Shown piece after piece: positions 13,484-16,465 of a stretch of DNA of 16,465 nucleotides (the stretch's first letter is position 1; every line of letters begins with the position of its first letter). Origin of the DNA: JBBDMX01 sp038241095 (lineage in GTDB: Bacteria; Planctomycetota; Phycisphaerae; Phycisphaerales; Phycisphaeraceae); assembly GCA_038241095.1 (NCBI GenBank), contig JBBRGB010000052.1, forward strand, positions 1 through 16,465, in the 5' to 3' direction. The notes below the pieces were generated by a model, which did not search any database, had not been told where the DNA came from, and saw nothing but the letters and a program-made list of their open reading frames with translations. Position numbers and translations under genes: made by a program.

Positions 13484-14101
13484 ATGCAAGATGACGCCTA
13501 TCTCCAACCCTACCAAGAACACCAAGCCGCCCACGGCACGGGGTTCGGCGTCACCCTCTGGGCCAGTCGCAAGAGTCAGGAACTGCGCTTTCGCGTGCTG
13601 GCCGAAATGTGCTTCCTGCCCGGCAAGCGGATTCTCGACGCCGGGTGCAGTCGCGGCGATCTGGCGGCCTACCTCATCCAACGCGAAATCGCCTTCGAGC
13701 GCTACATCGGCATCGACGGTCTGCCCGAAGTCATCGACTTCGCCAAGGGTCGCAACCTGCCGGGCTGCGAGTTCCATGTCGCCGATTTTTTGCGCCGGCC
13801 TGAGTCGCTGGCCATCGGGCAACCGCAAGTCATTTTCATCAGCGGATCGCTCAACACCATGAGCGACGCTCAAGTCGCCGGCGTGCTGGAAGGTGCCTGG
13901 CGGGCCACGCAACAAGTGCTGGTGTTCAACTTTCTTTCGGATCGGCATGGCCGGGCTGCCACGGCCCAGAGCGGCCCGGCGCGGCGGCTTGACACCATGA
14001 AACTGCTGGACTGGGCCTTGGGCAAAACCTCGCAAGTCCAATTCCGCCAAGACTATTTCACCCACGGCCACGACGCCACCATTCTCATGCGCCGGCCCTG
14101 A
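13484..14101 (+). CDS. Class I SAM-dependent methyltransferase, substrate unknown
   Basis: A 205-residue Rossmann-fold methyltransferase. Motif I is ILDAGCSRGDL (50-60), binding S-adenosylmethionine. The acidic residue for the ribose hydroxyls is D78 in YIGIDG, and FHVADFL (97-103) is a motif for the adenine. The strand IFISGSLNTM (117-126) is where the active-site region is usually found. A short N-terminal extension (YLQPYQEHQAAHG) may help bind substrate. The length is that of the family's core without an added substrate domain, so the target (small molecule, RNA or protein) cannot be told. No Shine-Dalgarno precedes the ATG at 13484. The 3' end overlaps the converging homocysteine methyltransferase gene by 17 bases. 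Confidence 0.8.
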   Translation: MQDDAYLQPYQEHQAAHGTGFGVTLWASRKSQELRFRVLAEMCFLPGKRILDAGCSRGDLAAYLIQREIAFERYIGIDGLPEVIDFAKGRNLPGCEFHVADFLRRPESLAIGQPQVIFISGSLNTMSDAQVAGVLEGAWRATQQVLVFNFLSDRHGRAATAQSGPARRLDTMKLLDWALGKTSQVQFRQDYFTHGHDATILMRRP

Positions 14102-15023
14102 TGGCGGATGCCATGGCGCGGAGATGCGCCGGCGTGGTGCCGCAGCAACCACCGATGATCCGCACGCCCACGTCGCGCAACTTCACCGCCAAGGTCGCCA
14201 TGTCGGCGGGACTGGCGGGGTGAATGAGTTTGCCATCGACCTGCACCGGCGCTCCGGCGTTGGGCTGCACGATGATGCGCTGGTCGCATGACGCGCCCAG
14301 AGCCTTGGCCGCAGCCATGATTTGTTCCGCCAAGCGGAGGTAGTCTTCCAGCGACAGCGAGGTGCCGCAGTTGGTGCCGACCACATCAGCGCCGGCCTCG
14401 AAGGTTTTACGCACCGCGTCGGCGGGCGTAAGGCCCATCATGGTGTGAAAACTTGTGCCATCAATGCCGCGCTCAAAGGCATAGGTGGCGATGACGGGCC
14501 AGTCTGGGCGCACGGCTTTGGCCGCGGCGATGGCCTCGGCGACCTCGTTGGCGTCGCTCATGGTTTCGATGATGACACCATCGACGCCGCCTTGCGCCAA
14601 GGCTTGGACCTGCTGGCGGAAGATTTCGCGGAGTTGTTGGGGGGTGGTGTCGCCCATCGGTTCGAGGAAGTCGCCGAAGGGGCCGATGTCGCCCATGACA
14701 AACGGCCGGGCCATCGCGTCGGCGACTTCATCGGCCACGGTCTTGGCGTTGCGGGCACCGGCGAGGTTGAGTTCCACCACCCGGTCGGCCAAACCATGCC
14801 CAGCCAAGGCGGTGGAGCAGCCACGGAAAGTGTTGGTCGTCAGCAGGTCGCAACCGGCGTCACGGTAGTCGCGGTGAACGGCGGCGACATCGGCGGGACG
14901 GTCGGTGTTCCAAGTCTCCCCGCAGACGCCCGGCCCCATGCCACGGGCCATGAGCTGCGTGCCCATGCCCCCATCGCAAACCAGTGGCCCACGGGAAAGA
15001 CGATCAAAGAAAAGTTGTGACAT
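14085..15023 (-). CDS. Homocysteine S-methyltransferase domain protein (zinc-dependent)
   Basis: A 312-residue single-domain protein of the Hcy-binding/Pfam S-methyl_trans family, as found at the N-terminus of cobalamin-dependent methionine synthase (MetH) and in BHMT. It has the N-terminal motif CDGGMGTQL (16-24) and TTNTF (62-66). The three expected zinc ligands are present: C219 in GTNCG and C293, C294 in GGCCGT. Zinc activates homocysteine thiolate, or another thiol, for methyl transfer. No corrinoid-, folate- or reactivation domain follows, unlike full-length MetH, so either a separate protein supplies the methyl group or the enzyme uses a small donor such as S-methylmethionine or betaine; sequence alone does not choose. 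No strong ribosome binding site; GGAA lies eight bases before the ATG. It is preceded by two hairpin repeats and is downstream of the M48 peptidase gene on the same strand. Confidence 0.87.
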   Translation of the reverse strand: MSQLFFDRLSRGPLVCDGGMGTQLMARGMGPGVCGETWNTDRPADVAAVHRDYRDAGCDLLTTNTFRGCSTALAGHGLADRVVELNLAGARNAKTVADEVADAMARPFVMGDIGPFGDFLEPMGDTTPQQLREIFRQQVQALAQGGVDGVIIETMSDANEVAEAIAAAKAVRPDWPVIATYAFERGIDGTSFHTMMGLTPADAVRKTFEAGADVVGTNCGTSLSLEDYLRLAEQIMAAAKALGASCDQRIIVQPNAGAPVQVDGKLIHPASPADMATLAVKLRDVGVRIIGGCCGTTPAHLRAMASAIRAGA

Positions 15024-15102
15024 GCGATGGGTTCCGGGTGGGTTGGAGGTTCAAGGAAGGTTAGCAAATGTCCCCGCACACCGCCTTGATGCGATTCCCA
15101 AG

Positions 15103-15144
15103 CCCACGGATGAAGTCGCGGCCTTGGGCGACTTCTTCCGTGGG
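15103..15144 (-). repeat. CCCACGGA-type hairpin repeat, copy 2 (inverted)
   Basis: CCCACGGATGAAGTCGC and its complement GCGACTTCTTCCGTGGG flank an 8-base loop, with one mismatch in 17. Read on the minus strand it keeps the GATCCCACGGAAG start and CCGTGGGCTT end of copy 1. It lies in the 208-base gap between the M48 and homocysteine methyltransferase genes. Confidence 0.8.
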
Positions 15145-15169
15145 ATCGACGATGACATTCGGGGATCAT

Positions 15170-15208
15170 CCCACAGAAGAGCCGCCGCGGCGGCGTCTCA
15201 TCTGTGGG
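15170..15208 (+). repeat. CCCACGGA-type hairpin repeat, copy 3
   Basis: CCCACAGAAGAGCCGCC pairs with GGCGGC...TCTGTGGG across a small internal bulge. The G-to-A change in the left arm (CCCACAGA) is matched by a C-to-T change in the right arm (TCTGTGGG), so the outer stem is kept by compensatory change. It is followed by CTTGAA as in copy 1, and lies 24 bases beyond the stop of the minus-strand M48 gene. Confidence 0.75.
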
Positions 15209-15231
15209 CTTGAAATCCAACAATCGAGGAC

Positions 15232-16465
15232 TCAGAATTGCCCGACGCTTTGCAGGTAATCGGCGCACAAGGCCAACACCAAGGCGACCAGCGACAACAG
15301 GTTGATCCATCGCACCAGACGGTCGATGGGCAGGCGGTCGGCGTCCCGGCCAACCAAGGTCCGCAGATACGCTTGCCGCCAGGCGATTGAACCGTGACGC
15401 CAACTGCGGCGATGGGTGCGGATGTTGTTCAAGTCGGCGACGGCTTGCAAGGCCCGCACCATCGCTGCGACGGATTCGGTGTCGATGCGAACCGCCCCCG
15501 CCCCCGGAAGCGGAAGCGGAAGCGGAGCGTCATCATCTTGCGGGTGCGTTTCATCGCGTCGCTGTCGGGCCAGATGTTGCACGGCGAAGGTGTCGGCCTG
15601 CCTTTCAAAGCGGCGCGAAACCCAGCCAAAGACCAGCACCCAAGTGATGCCCGTACACGCCAGCGCCAGGCTTTGCAGCGTCGTGGGCTGTCGCAGCGAT
15701 TGTTGCACCTCGAAGGGCAGCGCCAACGCCTCACCCGCACCGATCAAAATCTCCGCCAGCGCGTGTTCCACGATGAATGCCCAGGCGATCCAAGCCGCCT
15801 CCAGTGTGCCGATGGCGGTCACCAGCAGCCAGAGGATGTGATGTTTGCGGACGTGCGCCAACTCGTGGGCCATGACCGCTTCGACCTGTTGTTGTGGCAC
15901 GCTTTCCAGGAGGCCATCTGTGACCAAAATGTAGCGCACGGGTTTGACCAGGCCCATGACCGCGGCGTTGATCATCCCGCCGAAGGTTCGCCACAGGAGC
16001 AGTTCGGCGACGCCGACGCGGTGCTGATTGCACATGGCGGTGAGGCGATCCCGCATCGGCCCGGCGGGCAGGGGCGTGGTGTCCCAGATGTGCCGCATCA
16101 TCACCGGAGCAAAAAGAAACACGCAGCCCGACCCTGCCAGGAGCAGCACATATTGCGGATCGACGCCCCACACCGCCATGCCCGACGGCACGGCCACGTG
16201 AACGATCTCCTGCCAGGTCATTAACAGCAACAGCGGCGCGCCCATCATGGCGGCTTGGTGTCGCAGTTGCGAGACGACGTATTGCCGACGTGAAAGCACG
16301 GGGTGAACGGGCAGGCCGGCATCCAGCCGCGAGAGGAGCGAAGCGTCACGCAGGCGGCGATCCACGGGGTAATAAGCCCACCAAGCCCACAGCAGGCACG
16401 CGGCTGTGGGCAACATGAAAAGCAGTTCATCGACCAAGACCCAATGGGTCGTGCCGGTGACGTGG
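15232..16465 (-). CDS. M48-family membrane zinc metallopeptidase (5' end cut)
   Basis: The frame is open to the window edge. A TTG at 16437 is possible, but upstream codons read sensibly (HVTGTTHWVL), so the start is probably outside. Numbered from that TTG, the zinc site is AHELAHVRKHH with HELAH at 191-195 (bases 15867-15853), and the third ligand E279 is in RRFERQAD, the ExxxD pattern of M48 proteins such as HtpX and Ste24. Hydrophobic segments near 4-23, 63-82, 96-114, 202-224 and 258-276 and a C-terminal one (about 374-393) make it an integral membrane protease, presumably for quality control of membrane or abnormal proteins. A Pro/Leu-rich linker (about 303-311) lies between the peptidase core and a C-terminal region. 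The BlaR1-type M56 family is less likely given the E279-D283 spacing. Confidence 0.85.
   Translation of the reverse strand, partial: HVTGTTHWVLVDELLFMLPTAACLLWAWWAYYPVDRRLRDASLLSRLDAGLPVHPVLSRRQYVVSQLRHQAAMMGAPLLLLMTWQEIVHVAVPSGMAVWGVDPQYVLLLAGSGCVFLFAPVMMRHIWDTTPLPAGPMRDRLTAMCNQHRVGVAELLLWRTFGGMINAAVMGLVKPVRYILVTDGLLESVPQQQVEAVMAHELAHVRKHHILWLLVTAIGTLEAAWIAWAFIVEHALAEILIGAGEALALPFEVQQSLRQPTTLQSLALACTGITWVLVFGWVSRRFERQADTFAVQHLARQRRDETHPQDDDAPLPLPLPGAGAVRIDTESVAAMVRALQAVADLNNIRTHRRSWRHGSIAWRQAYLRTLVGRDADRLPIDRLVRWINLLSLVALVLALCADYLQSVGQF

Noticed and set aside
1..16465. CRISPR array, tRNA, rRNA, integrase or transposase
   Set aside because: No regularly spaced repeat array, cloverleaf or enzyme motif of these kinds was seen on either strand. 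The tandem 12-mers at 10243-10266 are only two copies without spacers.

Overview
The window is a GC-rich bacterial chromosomal segment, densely coding on both strands. It looks like a planctomycete, most likely of the Phycisphaerae type. This is an inference from a PEP-CTERM sorted exported protein, a free-standing Ttg2/MlaF-like ATPase and an MCE protein lying apart from their permease, an enlarged PyrK-type reductase, and several families of hairpin repeats between genes. No rRNA, tRNA, CRISPR array, transposase, integrase or phage gene was seen. The content is mostly ordinary chromosomal genes; the less usual material is in the intergenic repeats and in a few gene details.

Layout. (1) 1-1966, plus strand: the 3' part of larE and a complete unsplit larC, overlapping by ATGA. 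They encode two enzymes of nickel-pincer nucleotide (NPN) cofactor synthesis, and LarC ends in a perfect His-X repeat. (2) 8890-2049, minus strand: a possible transcription unit in the order GH35 beta-galactosidase, small membrane protein, MscS-type channel, RecQ helicase. (3) 9002-10132, plus strand: a PyrK-like dihydroorotate dehydrogenase electron-transfer subunit with a TATACT box placed as if for a leaderless mRNA. (4) 10335-13294, plus strand: an MlaF-type ATPase, then a PEP-CTERM protein with its own promoter and terminator, then an MlaD-type MCE protein. These are two parts of a lipid transporter separated by an unrelated exported protein, with no permease in the window. (5) 13484-14101, plus strand: a small class I methyltransferase. 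It overlaps end to end with a zinc-type homocysteine S-methyltransferase on the minus strand (15023-14085). (6) 15232 to the window edge, minus strand: a membrane M48 metallopeptidase whose 5' end is cut off.

Intergenic DNA carries three separate repeat families: a CCCACGGA...TCCGTGGG hairpin (three copies), a hairpin that would have a GNRA loop as RNA (three copies, two facing each other like a BIME), and a long inverted repeat built of GCGAAGG units. No gap exceeds about 300 bases.

Functional links: LarE and LarC act in one pathway, and MlaF and MlaD very likely belong to one transporter. The remaining genes look like independent housekeeping or envelope functions. I found no convincing new multi-gene defence or biosynthetic system.
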